DNA from: an uncultured Eubacteriales bacterium | GTDB lineage: Bacteria > Bacillota > Clostridia > Oscillospirales > Acutalibacteraceae | Assembly (NCBI GenBank): GCA_900317795.1 | Contig: ONIF01000055.1 | Span: 1-13,118, forward strand | DNA length: 13,118 nucleotides | Reading direction: 5' to 3' | Part shown: positions 1 to 6,737 of the stretch, piece after piece | Layout: each line of letters starts with the position of its first letter | How positions within the stretch are numbered: the stretch's first letter is position 1 | Notes under the pieces: generated by a model | Databases searched by the model: none | Seen by the model: the letters and a program-made list of their open reading frames with translations, nothing else | What the model was told of the DNA's origin: nothing | Position numbers and translations under genes: made by a program

Positions 1-55
1 TTAGAGTCCCAGATTGTGATTCTGGATGTTGTCGGTTCGAGTCCGGTCACCCACC
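1..55 (+). tRNA. tRNA-His (GTG), 3' part, cut by window edge
   Basis: The anticodon arm is complete: CCAGA (9-13), loop TTGTGAT (14-20) with anticodon GTG at 16-18, and TCTGG (21-25). The T arm follows, with GGTTCGA in the loop region and stem 31-35 pairing with 43-47 (two wobble pairs). The 3' acceptor strand CACCCAC (48-54) and a C discriminator at 55 suit tRNA-His, whose extra 5' G pairs with C73. CCA is not encoded, since the sequence continues CCTTAA. The 5' acceptor strand and most of the D arm lie outside the window. Confidence 0.9.
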
Positions 56-60
56 CTTAA

Positions 61-100
61 AAAAGAACCTCGCTAGCAAACTAGCGGGGTTCTTTTTTTT
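61..100. terminator. Intrinsic terminator between tRNA-His and the convergent lipoprotein gene
   Basis: A 12 to 14 bp stem (about 63-76 with 81-94, one G-T wobble) closes a CAAA loop and is followed by a run of eight T on the plus strand. On the minus strand the A run at 59-64 gives a U tract too, so it can end both the tRNA transcript and the converging lipoprotein transcript. Confidence 0.88.
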
Positions 101-120
101 AGTGAGGAGACAAAAGGGTT

Positions 121-1719
121 TTAGTCGTCTTCTTTCTTGGGTGGATTGTAGGGTTGATTTAGCCCATTGAGGTTAACGCGGACTTCTACATAAGTGGTAC
201 GCTCTTCAACATCCGGAGCCTCCCCAACGGTATATCGAATCATATATCCTGCAATAGCATCAATTTTATCTGAACCATACACTGACCCTACAAACATCGT
301 GTCAAGCCAGACTTCATAATGAACGTTCGGATATCGAGGATCGTCCCATTCGTCGCCATCCATTCTAGGATCATTCCTCACTTTGGAACACCCCAAACTA
401 GCTATGTCATACATATTACTTTTGTCATCAAAATTATATTCTGCTTTAAAGGCATCTAGATCCATCAAATATTCTTCTAAATTCGTTTCTTCATCTTCTC
501 GATAATACCTAGAGCCACCTTTTTCATCCAAGGTTTCAGGAGTCTTTTCTTCAAGAACATAATGGTAAATAAGGTCATGAAGTTCGTGCCATTCCTTCGG
601 ATGAGATGACTCCTTTGAAGATTCCTCTTTTTCTGGACTGGAGTATTCCTCGCCAAACTTTTCAACATACTTTTCAAACTCGGGAACCGCTTCTACGTTT
701 TTCCACCCGGCCACATTTTTGCGAATCGTTTCCAGCGTGCCGTTTTCTTTGGCTGATTTAGCCCAGTTGGCAATTTTGGTTTTCATTTCAACATCCCACT
801 CGCCCGTTTTAAAATAAGAGTCACTCAACGAGTCTACAGTATAAGTAAGATGAGCATTCTTTTCGGGATCCGTCTGTGCCGTCAGGAGCACACTTGCAGC
901 CAAAAGTGCTGCGTTGCCATCTCCAGGTTTAAGGATATCCAAATCAGCAAAATCACCGACATCTTCTTTTATGTCGAACAGCGCAAGGATTTCCTTTTTC
1001 GCCAGTGCCCTTGCTTCTGCCACAGGCATTTTCTTTTCATCCACAAGATACCTTATGCGGTCGTATTCAAGCTGCGTAAACACGTTGACATTCACAGTGC
1101 TGCGATTTTCCAAATTAGCAAAGGCGTTCAGATTAACTAATTTCTTCGACTTTTCCCCAGTATGTTCATCTAGATAATAACCCCACACACCGATTTCTGC
1201 ACATGGAGAAGCCATGTTGAGATTTTCAACATTGATTACTCCATCTTCTATAACAACACTAAAATACCCAGACTCCGCGTCATAGCTTGTAGGCCTTAAC
1301 GTTTCGCAATCAACTTCACGCACAAATCCATGGCCATCAACGAACGGGCCTTTCTGCGCTACGCCAGTTAAAGTCATATTCTTAATTGCATATTCTTCGA
1401 CACTAGAAGAATCTGCTTTTTCGGAGCTTGAAGATTCCACCCTTGTTGTATCAGAAGATCCATTATTTTCCGAGCTTGAAGATATTGCGACTTCTTCGGA
1501 ACTCGAAGACTTCCCTTTTTTATCTTTGCTTGCAACCGAAGACGAAGAAGCACCCTCGTCGCCACCGGATTCCGCGTCCTCGAAATATTCTTCCGAGTCT
1601 CCCCCGGCAACACTGCTGCTGTCGCTGGAGCAGCCCGTTGCCATTAAAGCCACGCTGATGTAAGCAGCCGAAGCAGCAAGCAAGCTTGCGCTAAAGATTT
1701 TTCCAAGTTTATCCGTCAT
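121..1719 (-). CDS. Serine-rich lipoprotein, Fibrobacter type
   Basis: This is a predicted lipoprotein of 532 aa. It has a lysine-containing N-terminus, a hydrophobic segment and a lipobox ending at Cys30 (LMATGC). A low-complexity linker with several SSSS runs follows (about 31-108). A domain from about residue 115 to 355 carries TGVAQKGPF, NVNVFTQLEYDR, GDGNAALLA and LETIRKN...FEKYV, a pattern I recognise from numerous Fibrobacter lipoproteins of unknown role. The C-terminal ~160 aa are acidic and I do not recognise them. The start at 1717-1719 is preferred because AAGGAAGG lies just upstream. A start 11 codons earlier is possible but has no properly spaced ribosome binding site. It faces the tRNA across a terminator. 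The function is unknown; surface attachment is an inference from the lipobox alone. Confidence 0.87.
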   Translation of the reverse strand: MTDKLGKIFSASLLAASAAYISVALMATGCSSDSSSVAGGDSEEYFEDAESGGDEGASSSSVASKDKKGKSSSSEEVAISSSSENNGSSDTTRVESSSSEKADSSSVEEYAIKNMTLTGVAQKGPFVDGHGFVREVDCETLRPTSYDAESGYFSVVIEDGVINVENLNMASPCAEIGVWGYYLDEHTGEKSKKLVNLNAFANLENRSTVNVNVFTQLEYDRIRYLVDEKKMPVAEARALAKKEILALFDIKEDVGDFADLDILKPGDGNAALLAASVLLTAQTDPEKNAHLTYTVDSLSDSYFKTGEWDVEMKTKIANWAKSAKENGTLETIRKNVAGWKNVEAVPEFEKYVEKFGEEYSSPEKEESSKESSHPKEWHELHDLIYHYVLEEKTPETLDEKGGSRYYREDEETNLEEYLMDLDAFKAEYNFDDKSNMYDIASLGCSKVRNDPRMDGDEWDDPRYPNVHYEVWLDTMFVGSVYGSDKIDAIAGYMIRYTVGEAPDVEERTTYVEVRVNLNGLNQPYNPPKKEDD

Positions 1720-1908
1720 TTTCTTCCTTCCTTGTTTGGAGTGTTTTTCCATCCCTCACGCCTACAAATATAGGCATATTTCAATGGCTTGGAACACAAA
1801 ATCAGCGTTTTTCTTTAAATTTTACAGGATTTAAAGATTTTATAAAAATTTAAGCAAATTGGAATACAAAAATCGTATTCCTAGAACACAGAGAAAAACG
1901 CCCCATAT

Positions 1909-1945
1909 AAAAAAAGAAAAGGCCTCGCAAAATCGCGAGACCTTT
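1909..1945 (-). terminator. Intrinsic terminator after the chimeric gene
   Basis: Arms AAAGGCCTCGC (1918-1928) and GCGAGACCTTT (1935-1945) form a stem. Its single imperfect pair is C-A on the plus strand but U-G on the minus-strand RNA, so it suits minus-strand transcription. The A run at 1909-1915 gives the U tract on that strand. It lies about 25 bases after the stop of the 1971-3290 frame. Confidence 0.85.
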
Positions 1946-1970
1946 CCGCTTTTTTTAGGGTAGAAGACCT

Positions 1971-3290
1971 TTACTTTGACATATAATAGACGCCCACCAA
2001 TTCTACAACAAACCCATAGCGGATTGTTCTAGAACCACTTGCGCTCACTAGCACTTGCGGCACGGAGAATACGTAGACAAGATACGAAGCGTTCTTCAGA
2101 TCCATGCGGTAAGAATACACAGGCGTCGTTTCGCCAATCTCGCTCAAATCTTCTTCATCGTACGGGTAGTCATACAATTCGTTTCCTAAATCCACTATAC
2201 TTTCATCGTGTTCTTTACCAAATTCGAATCCAGAGCCTCTACCTAGCCACTCCGACCTGAAACGATCCAAGCTATCCGTCGAGTACTGTTCAAAATCCGC
2301 AGCAAAAGTATATGTCCTCGGAACAGAGAATTCCGTTTCGTAAACATCGTGACGCGTTCTCCAAGTCACGACTACGGAATCACCAGGGCAACGCGCACTT
2401 GCAATTTCATAGCCATTTCCAAGCAAGTTACTCAGTTCATGGGGGAATTCCGTGTTAGGACATCCCGAGGTATCTTTTTTTATAACAGAGGAATCTTTCT
2501 TCGTAATCGAAGTATCCGGTTTTACAGATCCAGAATCGCGAGCAGAAGTATCGCGAACCGTCGTATCACGAACAATCGAATCTCGAACTACAGAATCCTT
2601 CGGCACGATAGAACTCGAAGAACGCAGACTATCCTGCGACAGAGAATCTCTGACAGAGGAACTAGAAAGCAGCGAATCACGGACAGACGAGCTCGATACC
2701 GGCGGCACCACGGAACTTGAAGAAGCCGTATCCGCAGCGACTTCGCTGCTGCTGGATGTTACCGTAGTGTCGCGCGGTTCTTCTTTCGAAGAGGAGGAAG
2801 AGGAGACTTCTTCCTCAAGCGAATCCTGCGCAGCAGAAGAGGAACTGTCCTCGGTCGAGTCAGCAGGTTCTACGGCAGGAATGTACTTTTCGAATGCGGG
2901 GATTTCGTCAGCGTAATCAAGGCCTTCGATATTCTTGCGGATCGTTTCAAGTTCACCGTTTGCCTTAATAGCAATCTGGTACTTGAATGCAAGTGTGCCG
3001 ACATTGGCAATCTTCACATGTTTTACATCAACATATCCCGGCTCCCAAAGGTCATAATCAAATATAGCACCTGTTGACGCATCTTTCCAAGCTGCACTGT
3101 CGGGATTTTCTTTGCCGTCTGCCCAAGACATCTCTACATCAAGAGTACCCGATTTAATGATATTTCCGGCACTTGTAACACTGTCTGTGAACCATGCCCA
3201 AGTTGTGCCTATGAGCATTGTGATACAAAGCAAAAGTGACAACGCACTCGACAGCAATGCACGCTTTGTATGTTTTTTAGAGTTTGTCAT
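1971..3290 (-). CDS. Chimeric ORF: TasA/CalY-like N-terminus joined to a Fibrobacter-type serine-rich C-terminus
   Basis: Residues 1-112 look like a clostridial SipW-dependent surface protein. They have a basic start, a hydrophobic stretch, then TWAWFTDSVTSAGN and KSGTLDVEMSW, as in the TasA/camelysin family, whose members are exported and can form biofilm fibres. From about residue 111 the sequence becomes NGELETIRKN...PAFEKYI. This is the same segment found in the lipoprotein at 121-1719 (NGTLETIRKN...PEFEKYV), where it ends a Fibrobacter-type domain. A serine-rich linker with repeated RDS/RDT units (about 145-265) and an unrecognised C-terminal domain (about 270-439) follow. The start has a strong AGGAGG ribosome binding site and its own promoter. 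I infer two truncated genes joined in frame by assembly error or recombination, so the full-length product should not be trusted. Confidence 0.8.
   Translation of the reverse strand: MTNSKKHTKRALLSSALSLLLCITMLIGTTWAWFTDSVTSAGNIIKSGTLDVEMSWADGKENPDSAAWKDASTGAIFDYDLWEPGYVDVKHVKIANVGTLAFKYQIAIKANGELETIRKNIEGLDYADEIPAFEKYIPAVEPADSTEDSSSSAAQDSLEEEVSSSSSSKEEPRDTTVTSSSSEVAADTASSSSVVPPVSSSSVRDSLLSSSSVRDSLSQDSLRSSSSIVPKDSVVRDSIVRDTTVRDTSARDSGSVKPDTSITKKDSSVIKKDTSGCPNTEFPHELSNLLGNGYEIASARCPGDSVVVTWRTRHDVYETEFSVPRTYTFAADFEQYSTDSLDRFRSEWLGRGSGFEFGKEHDESIVDLGNELYDYPYDEEDLSEIGETTPVYSYRMDLKNASYLVYVFSVPQVLVSASGSRTIRYGFVVELVGVYYMSK
2940..2965. other. Probable junction between two genomes
   Basis: The reading frame switches here from a TasA-like sequence (FKYQIAIKANGE) to a Fibrobacter-type one (LETIRKN). 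The codons for A-N-G-E-L-E at 2946-2963 would fit either parent, so short shared sequence could have mediated the join. The exact base cannot be fixed from this sequence alone. Confidence 0.7.
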
Positions 3291-3326
3291 TTTATTTTCC
3301 TCCTTTTCAGAAAAAATTTTTTACCG

Positions 3327-3353
3327 TATCAAGTGATGACAAAGCACTTGATA
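3327..3353. promoter_or_regulatory. Inverted repeat at the transcription start, possible operator
   Basis: TATCAAGTG (3327-3335) and CACTTGATA (3345-3353) form a perfect 9-bp inverted repeat with a 9-base spacer. The first base after the -10 box where transcription should begin is about 3355, so the repeat covers roughly positions +2 to +28. It could be a repressor site or a 5' leader hairpin. No U tract follows, so it is not a terminator. Confidence 0.6.
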
Positions 3354-3361
3354 TATTTCAT

Positions 3362-3390
3362 ATTTTAGCACAGTCGCCCACTAATTTCAA
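3362..3390 (-). promoter_or_regulatory. Sigma-70/A-type promoter of the TasA-like gene
   Basis: On the minus strand, TTGAAA (3385-3390) and TAAAAT (3362-3367) are separated by exactly 17 bases, close to the housekeeping consensus. The start codon is about 70 bases downstream, preceded by AGGAGG at a good distance. The upstream terminator at 3435-3472 isolates this unit from the apbE/NusG II genes. Confidence 0.8.
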
Positions 3391-3434
3391 CAAAAAAACA
3401 CACAAATTTCATATATCTTTTTTGTGATATTTAT

Positions 3435-3472
3435 AAAAAAATCTCTCCGAACAATTTCATTCGGAGAGATTT
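3435..3472 (-). terminator. Intrinsic terminator overlapping the end of the NusG II gene
   Basis: A perfect 13-bp stem (3439-3451 with 3460-3472) with an 8-base loop is followed on the minus strand by a U tract (A run at 3435-3440). The stop codon (3457-3459) lies in the loop and the last four codons form the ascending arm, so the terminator is built into the coding end. It probably ends the whole apbE/NusG II transcript, perhaps the fatty-acid operon transcript as well. Confidence 0.92.
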
Positions 3473-3804
3473 CCTTTAACTTCAATAATAGTCCTTGCGG
3501 GCAGGCATACTATCGTTTCATACTCTTTTGAAATCCTGCCTTTATTCACGCATATTTTATCGGGACATTCGGAGCTTTTCACATATACACTGCCGTCATC
3601 AACGACAACAACAAGCATGATATTATTTTTACCCTCTACAGTTATTTCTGTATTCTTACTCAAATCAAGCGTTTTGACTGTTTCATTGTCAACACGGATT
3701 TCAGCGACATTTCCCGAAACCGTAACGTTCTCCTGCAAGAATATCCATGCAAGGCATACCGCAACTATCAAAATAACAACCGCAACACCGATATATTTTT
3801 TCAT
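3457..3804 (-). CDS. NusG domain II-containing membrane-anchored protein
   Basis: This is a 115-aa protein with one N-terminal membrane segment (about 5-23) and a small extracytoplasmic domain. The domain carries SSECPDKICVNKGRI and ETIVCLPARTIIEV, the hallmark of the stand-alone NusG domain II family (formerly DUF1312). The name comes from a fold shared with an insert in the transcription factor NusG; these short anchored proteins are not transcription factors. They often sit beside ApbE or quinone and electron-transfer genes in Firmicutes, as here. Their exact role is unknown. The start codon overlaps the apbE stop by ATGA, so the two are translationally coupled. The two conserved cysteines of the CPDKIC motif and the third in CLP are present. 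Confidence 0.88.
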   Translation of the reverse strand: MKKYIGVAVVILIVAVCLAWIFLQENVTVSGNVAEIRVDNETVKTLDLSKNTEITVEGKNNIMLVVVVDDGSVYVKSSECPDKICVNKGRISKEYETIVCLPARTIIEVKGNLSE

Positions 3805-4979
3805 CGCTTTATCACTTCATATTTCAAGCCGTCTTGCATTGTGATAATGCTTTCAAGACAGTCCGTGACATATACATATTTCAAGCCGTCTTGCATTGTG
3901 ATAATGCTTTCAAGACAGTCCGTGACATATATTTTCATATCCTTGGTGACAAGAACGGCATCTATTTCTTTATGAGCCTTGCAGAAGTCAACGGCTTTTT
4001 CCGTACCCATGACAAAAAGTGCCGTTGAGAGTGCATCGCAATCCAATCCGCTGTCACCTATGACTGTTGCGGAAATTATCCCGTTATCCGCAGGATAGCC
4101 TGTTTTGGGGTCTATTATATGACAATATCTCTTTCCGTCAACTTCAAAATACCTTTCATAATTTCCCGAAGTGATGACCGCTTTATTTTCTATTGCAAGC
4201 GTGCATATCATTTTATTTGTATCAATGGGATTTTGTATGCCGACTTTCCATTTGGATTTATCGGGCTTTCTGCCGAGTGCATAGACGTTTCCGCCCAAGT
4301 TTATCAATGCCGAACTGATATGGTTTTCTTCCAATATCTCATTGACAGCGTCGGTTGCATAGCCCTTTGCAATCGAGCCTAAATCAATTTCAAACTGTGT
4401 CGGCAGGGTAACGATACTGTCATTAATGACTATTTTATCATAGCCGACATTGCCCAAATGCCAGTCTATGAGCCATTGCTCGGGGATTTTATAGGAGGGT
4501 TCGGTTTCGCTGTCGCCCGTTGTAAAGCCCCACTCACGCACAAGCGGATATACTGTTATATCCAACGCCCCGTCTGTCATATCGCCTATTTCAATCGCCT
4601 TTGCAATAGCGGTTCTTGTGCTTGCATTGACCGTCACGGGATTTCCGCTTGTGGCATTTATCTTGGAAATGTCACTGCTCGGCACTTTTACGCTGAAAAT
4701 ACTCTCCAACCTCTTTATTTCATCTTCGGCTTCTTCCAAAGCCTTTTGTGCATTACTGCCGTAAGCTTTCAAAACCATATAGGTGTCCATAGCAAATACA
4801 TCACGGCTTTCGGGTTCGGGGAGTTTGCTTTCCTCTTTGGAAACTTCGCTTTCTTCACTCACTTCCGACTGCACGGAAACTTCCGTTTTACTTGAAACAT
4901 CGTTATTCTGCCCTTGCGAACACCCGCACAAAAGCATTCCCAATACAATCATTACTGCAATTCCCTTTTTCAATTTCAT
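3801..4979 (-). CDS. apbE: FAD:protein FMN transferase (ApbE), lipoprotein
   Basis: ApbE enzymes move FMN from FAD onto Thr/Ser of extracytoplasmic flavoproteins such as RnfG/NqrC-type FMN-binding proteins, using Mg2+. This 392-aa copy has a lipobox (LLCGC, Cys20), a Ser/Glu-rich linker to about residue 55, then family motifs: DTYMVLKAYG, the metal/flavin motif FEIDLGSIAKGYATD, INLGGNVYALG, HIIDPKTGYP and DCDALSTALFVMG. It should therefore be anchored outside the membrane. No flavoprotein target is present in the window. The C-terminus is odd: a 19-residue unit ending in DGLKYV is exactly duplicated in tandem, adding 19 aa beyond the usual end. A weak AGAAG precedes the start. It lies after accA across a repeat element and is coupled to the NusG II gene. 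Confidence 0.93.
   Translation of the reverse strand: MKLKKGIAVMIVLGMLLCGCSQGQNNDVSSKTEVSVQSEVSEESEVSKEESKLPEPESRDVFAMDTYMVLKAYGSNAQKALEEAEDEIKRLESIFSVKVPSSDISKINATSGNPVTVNASTRTAIAKAIEIGDMTDGALDITVYPLVREWGFTTGDSETEPSYKIPEQWLIDWHLGNVGYDKIVINDSIVTLPTQFEIDLGSIAKGYATDAVNEILEENHISSALINLGGNVYALGRKPDKSKWKVGIQNPIDTNKMICTLAIENKAVITSGNYERYFEVDGKRYCHIIDPKTGYPADNGIISATVIGDSGLDCDALSTALFVMGTEKAVDFCKAHKEIDAVLVTKDMKIYVTDCLESIITMQDGLKYVYVTDCLESIITMQDGLKYEVIKR
3818..3931. repeat. Exact tandem duplication, 2 x 57 bp, inside apbE
   Basis: Bases 3818-3874 and 3875-3931 are identical over all 57 bases, and identity stops sharply at both ends. The unit is a multiple of three, so the frame is kept and 19 residues (core VTDCLESIITMQDGLKY) are repeated. 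Perfect identity points to a very recent duplication or an assembly artefact. Confidence 0.97.
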
Positions 4980-5000
4980 TCACTTCTTTTTCAAAAGTTT

Positions 5001-5073
5001 GAAGAGTGAAGAGTTGAGAGTGGAGTTATTCTTTCTATTCTGCTACACTCTCCACTCTCAACTCTCCACACTC
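5001..5073. repeat. Heptamer-array inverted repeat between accA and apbE, gene-less element
   Basis: A GA-rich array (5001-5026) is followed by its inverted CT-rich counterpart (5045-5073). Bases 5011-5025 and 5050-5064 form a perfect 15-bp inverted repeat, extended by imperfect pairs. The units have a 7-bp period (ACTCTCA, ACTCTCC). The right arm ends 1 base short of the accA stop codon. There is no U tract on the minus strand after the hairpin, so it is not a typical terminator. Confidence 0.9.
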
Positions 5074-5074
5074 A

Positions 5075-5866
5075 TTAAAATTTTCTGAAACGGCTGTATC
5101 TCATTTCGACAAGCTTTTCGGGGTTCATTTCGGCTTTCTTTTCAAAAGTCTGTGCGATAAGATTTTTAAGACTGTCAAAAAGCCTGCTGTCAACGTCTTT
5201 CGGTTCTCTTATAATTCTCTCGATAACGCCCATTTTAAACAAGTCCTGCGAAGTGAGTTTCAGACATTCCGAAGCCTCTGCTGTACGGCTTGCGTCTTTC
5301 CAAAGAATGCTCGCACAGCCCTCGGGGGATATGACGGAATAAATGGCATTTTCCAACATCCACACTTCATCAGCGACTGCAAGTGCCAATGCACCTCCGC
5401 TTCCGCCCTCTCCGATAAATATAGAAAGTATCGGAGTTTTGAGCGTCATCATTTCCATGAGATTTTCAGCGATAGCCTGTCCCTGCCCACGTTCCTCCGC
5501 ACCTATTCCGCAATATGCCCCCGACGTATCGACAAAGCATATTACAGGTCTGTGGAATTTTTCCGCCTGTTTCATCAGTCTTAATGCTTTTCTGTAACCC
5601 TCGGGGTGAGCCGAACCGAAATTTCTGTTCATTCTCTCCTTGAGATTTCTGCCCTTTTCAAGTGCAATTACAGTAACGGGCTTTCCGTTGAGTTCGGCTA
5701 TTCCTCCGATAATGGCTTTATCGTCTGCAAAACGTCTGTCACCGTGAAGTTCAAAGAAGCTGTCACCGAATATTCTCGTTATATAGTCTATTGCAGTAGG
5801 TCTGTCATTTGCCCTTGCCGACATCACGCAATCATAAGCACTCAATGTCAACGACCTCACTTTCAC
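5075..5866 (-). CDS. accA: Acetyl-CoA carboxylase carboxyltransferase subunit alpha
   Basis: AccA pairs with AccD to transfer CO2 from carboxybiotin on AccB to acetyl-CoA, giving malonyl-CoA, the first committed step of fatty-acid synthesis. The 263-aa frame shows FELHGDR (38-44), GEGGSGGALA (152-161) and SPEGCASILW (180-189), typical of the subunit. It is shorter than the ~319-aa E. coli protein because the N-terminal helical region is reduced, as often in Clostridia. The start is uncertain: the longest frame begins with GTG at 5864-5866 and overlaps accD by 35 bases, while TTG codons at residues 6 and 8 sit after a GAGG and may be the real start. The homology begins at about LSAYDC, so all choices keep the domain. 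It is the last acc gene of the operon. Confidence 0.96.
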   Translation of the reverse strand: MKVRSLTLSAYDCVMSARANDRPTAIDYITRIFGDSFFELHGDRRFADDKAIIGGIAELNGKPVTVIALEKGRNLKERMNRNFGSAHPEGYRKALRLMKQAEKFHRPVICFVDTSGAYCGIGAEERGQGQAIAENLMEMMTLKTPILSIFIGEGGSGGALALAVADEVWMLENAIYSVISPEGCASILWKDASRTAEASECLKLTSQDLFKMGVIERIIREPKDVDSRLFDSLKNLIAQTFEKKAEMNPEKLVEMRYSRFRKF

Positions 5867-6716
5867 TATGGAGTTTCAACAATTTTGCAAGTGTATTTTT
5901 CATATCTTTTCTTTCAACAACGGCATCTACAAAACCCTTTTCAAGCAGAAATTCTGCCGACTGAAAATCTTTGGGGAGTTTCTGACGAATAGTCTGTTCA
6001 ATCACTCTCGGACCTGCAAAACCTATGAGTGCATGAGGTTCGGAAAGAATAATATCGCCCTCCATCGCAAAGCTTGCCGTAACACCGCCTGTTGTGGGGT
6101 CTGTGAGGACTGTTATATATAAAAGTCCCTTGTCGCTGTGGAGTTTGACAGCACCGCTTGTTTTCGCCATCTGCATGAGGGAGAGTATGCCCTCCTGCAT
6201 TCTTGCACCGCCCGATACGGTAAATATGACAACGGGAAGTCTGTTTTCGGAGGCATATTCAAAAGCCCTTGTAATTTTCTCCCCCGTGACAGTTCCCATT
6301 GAACCCATCATAAATTGAGAGTTCATCACGGCTATTACAGTTTTTTGACCGCCTATTTCGCATATACCCGTTATGACGGACTCATTTTCACCGCTGTTGA
6401 TTTTCGCATTTTTCAGCTTTCTCGTATATTCGGGAAAGTCTATGATATTAGATGACATCATATCAGCGTCAAATTCCTGAAAAGTCCCCTCGTCAACGGT
6501 CATTCCGATACGCTGTCTTGCAGGTATCCTAAAATGGTAACCGCACTTCATGCAGACTTTATAATTTTCCTCCAAATCCGATGAAAGCATGACATTCTTG
6601 CATACAGGGCATTTCACCCACAATTCATCGGGGATATAAGGCTTGTTTTCGGGATTTTCCTCATGCCCCTCCAATTCATTTTTAGGTTTCAGAAAATTAA
6701 ATATATCTTTAGTCAA
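5832..6716 (-). CDS. accD: Acetyl-CoA carboxylase carboxyltransferase subunit beta
   Basis: AccD is the beta half of the carboxyltransferase that makes malonyl-CoA with AccA. The 294-aa product has the N-terminal zinc ribbon with cysteines at 36, 39, 55 and 58 (CPVC and CMKC). A crotonase-like carboxyltransferase domain follows, with GGARMQEG (169-176), LTDPTTGGVTASFAM and GFAGPRVIEQTI. The start is TTG at 6714-6716, supported by a strong GGGGGGAG five bases upstream and by no good ATG nearby. It follows accC after 21 bases and its 3' end overlaps accA, so the three genes are closely coupled. Confidence 0.96.
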   Translation of the reverse strand: MTKDIFNFLKPKNELEGHEENPENKPYIPDELWVKCPVCKNVMLSSDLEENYKVCMKCGYHFRIPARQRIGMTVDEGTFQEFDADMMSSNIIDFPEYTRKLKNAKINSGENESVITGICEIGGQKTVIAVMNSQFMMGSMGTVTGEKITRAFEYASENRLPVVIFTVSGGARMQEGILSLMQMAKTSGAVKLHSDKGLLYITVLTDPTTGGVTASFAMEGDIILSEPHALIGFAGPRVIEQTIRQKLPKDFQSAEFLLEKGFVDAVVERKDMKNTLAKLLKLHSESEVVDIECL

Positions 6717-6737
6717 AAGAACTCCCCCCTTTTCAGT

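Noticed and set aside
1767..1794. Possible promoter for the lipoprotein gene (TTCCAA, 16 bases, TATATT on the minus strand)
   Set aside because: The -35 box is weak and the spacing short; in AT-rich DNA such a match is expected by chance.
2452..2916. Plus-strand open frame of 154 codons opposite the serine-rich linker
   Set aside because: It is the mirror of the low-complexity Ser/Asp codons, has no ribosome binding site, and resembles no family.
5001..5073. Hairpin after accA as an intrinsic terminator
   Set aside because: No U tract follows on the minus strand, and similar arrays occur mid-operon where termination would be harmful.
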